Both the position numbers and the translations under genes were made by a program. Shown piece by piece: positions 14,350 to 14,929 of a stretch of DNA of 14,929 nt. Each line of letters opens with the position of its first letter. Positions within the stretch are counted from its first letter, which is position 1. Below the pieces are notes generated by a model. That model had not been told where the DNA came from and did no database searches. It worked only from the letters and a program-made list of their open reading frames with translations. The DNA comes from an uncultured Bacteroidales bacterium (GTDB lineage Bacteria > Bacteroidota > Bacteroidia > Bacteroidales > UBA932). The DNA lies in contig CAMNAD010000021.1 of NCBI GenBank assembly GCA_946530505.1, forward strand, positions 1 to 14,929, written 5' to 3'.

Positions 14350-14745
14350 TCATTTCCACACTTTGAGCGTGGCAATCAGAGGATTGGCCGGGGCTGTGGA
14401 TTCTGGATGTATTTCGGCGGAACTGCACAGATGCAGCTCCGCCGCTTTCATACGCATCGCCATGAGAATCTCTCCGGCTTCGATCAGATGCCTTCGCGGC
14501 GAGGTGGGGCCGAGGAGAAGTATGCTGTTTTCGGTTAATTCGAAGCGGAAGTTTTCTGCTTCTTCCACCAGACGCCCTGCCCGGACAATAGCCTCCAGCT
14601 GGGCGGACATCACAGTCTCTTTGTGTTCCTGCTCCTGCCCTTGTATGCTCTTTAAAAGCCCCTCAACAGATACGGAGGGCCGTTTTATGATCTTCGGGCC
14701 CTGCCTCAGGGCCTCCATCTTATTCTCGAGATAATTGTCTGCCAT
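14350..14745 (-). CDS. Unrecognised small protein
   Basis: 131 residues, no signal peptide and no membrane segment, so probably cytoplasmic. The N-terminal half (MADNYLENKMEALRQG through about 65) is highly charged and predicted helical, with a Gln/Glu-rich stretch (QGQEQEHKE) that could form a coiled coil. The second half alternates hydrophobic strands and helices (RFELTENSILLLGP, HLIEAGEILMAMRMKAAELHL). I cannot name the family. The ATG at 14745 is the only sensible start; a weak -7-like box lies 28 bases upstream. The gene converges on the VanX-type gene with a seven-base gap and no visible terminator. Confidence 0.65.
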   Translation of the reverse strand: MADNYLENKMEALRQGPKIIKRPSVSVEGLLKSIQGQEQEHKETVMSAQLEAIVRAGRLVEEAENFRFELTENSILLLGPTSPRRHLIEAGEILMAMRMKAAELHLCSSAEIHPESTAPANPLIATLKVWK

Positions 14746-14772
14746 AGGTCTGCTCTTGGCTTTAAGCTTCCG

Positions 14773-14780
14773 TAAAGATA
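14773..14780 (-). promoter_or_regulatory. Possible -7 box for the 14350-14745 gene
   Basis: Read on the minus strand this is TATCTTTA, one base from TAnnTTTG and otherwise like the boxes before aroDA and cyuA. It lies about 28 bases before the ATG at 14745. No good -33 element was found. Confidence 0.35.
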
Positions 14781-14854
14781 GAAAAAGTATTTGAATCGGC
14801 GTGCGGACATTCGTCCCTGCCTTTGTAAATGCAGCAGGCTCCGGGTTTAATGGT

Positions 14855-14890
14855 ATTTGTTCCGAAAAATGCCGTTTTTTCGGAACAAAT
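14855..14890. repeat. Perfect 15-bp inverted repeat with 6-base loop
   Basis: The left arm (14855-14869) runs ATTTGTTCCGAAAAA, the loop is TGCCGT, and the right arm (14876-14890) is its exact reverse complement. The A-run and T-run lie next to the loop, not after the stem, so it is not a textbook intrinsic terminator, though a bidirectional terminator is possible. Other options are a dyad operator, a protein-binding site or a REP-like element. It lies in the 184-base region to the right of the last gene, which otherwise holds only a weak promoter-like box and an open frame without a clear start. Confidence 0.75.
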
Positions 14891-14929
14891 CTTCACCCGC
14901 CCCGGATAAAACACAGGCGCCCCGCAAAG

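Overview
The window looks like chromosomal DNA from a member of the Bacteroidales, probably a gut-type lineage with higher GC than Bacteroides itself. Several genes sit just downstream of the Bacteroidota -7 box (TAnnTTTG), Shine-Dalgarno sequences are weak, and lipoproteins are plentiful. The proteins are also phylum-typical: a PCMD-domain lipoprotein, GH125, a PqqD/HprK-like/S26 cluster, and a beta-barrel ending in Phe. I cannot name a species. Genes are packed tightly, many sharing 1-11 bases, and no stretch over 300 bases lacks a gene.

Layout: (1) 36-2075 (+), a single-protein fusion of type I 3-dehydroquinate dehydratase and EPSP synthase; its dehydratase half carries an in-frame, palindrome-rich insert. 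(2) 4649-2072 (-), a three-gene operon for exported enzymes: a nucleotide pyrophosphatase/phosphodiesterase-like lipoprotein, a GH125 mannosidase that has lost its middle, and an esterase D-type hydrolase. Its last gene ends tail to tail with aroD-aroA on a shared CTAG. (3) 4703-9248 (+), starting from a promoter back to back with the previous operon: L-cysteine desulfidase (CyuA), an HPr-kinase-like protein, an S24/S26 peptidase-like protein, a PqqD-family protein and an ABC exporter, all overlapping by 1-8 bases. The last four resemble the accessory set of a ribosomally made, modified peptide (RiPP) pathway, but no precursor or modifying enzyme is visible here. (4) 9324-14342 (+), from its own promoter: six exported proteins, namely an unknown secreted protein, an unknown lipoprotein, an alpha/beta-hydrolase lipoprotein, an outer-membrane beta-barrel, a PCMD lipoprotein and a VanX-type D-Ala-D-Ala dipeptidase lipoprotein. 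(5) 14745-14350 (-), an unrecognised small protein, followed to the right by a perfect 15-bp inverted repeat.

The items most worth a second look are the coding palindromic insert in the aroD domain, the in-frame internal deletion of GH125, and the PqqD/kinase/peptidase/exporter cassette placed directly before a run of unknown cell-surface proteins. Statements about families come from recall of motifs; no database search was run.
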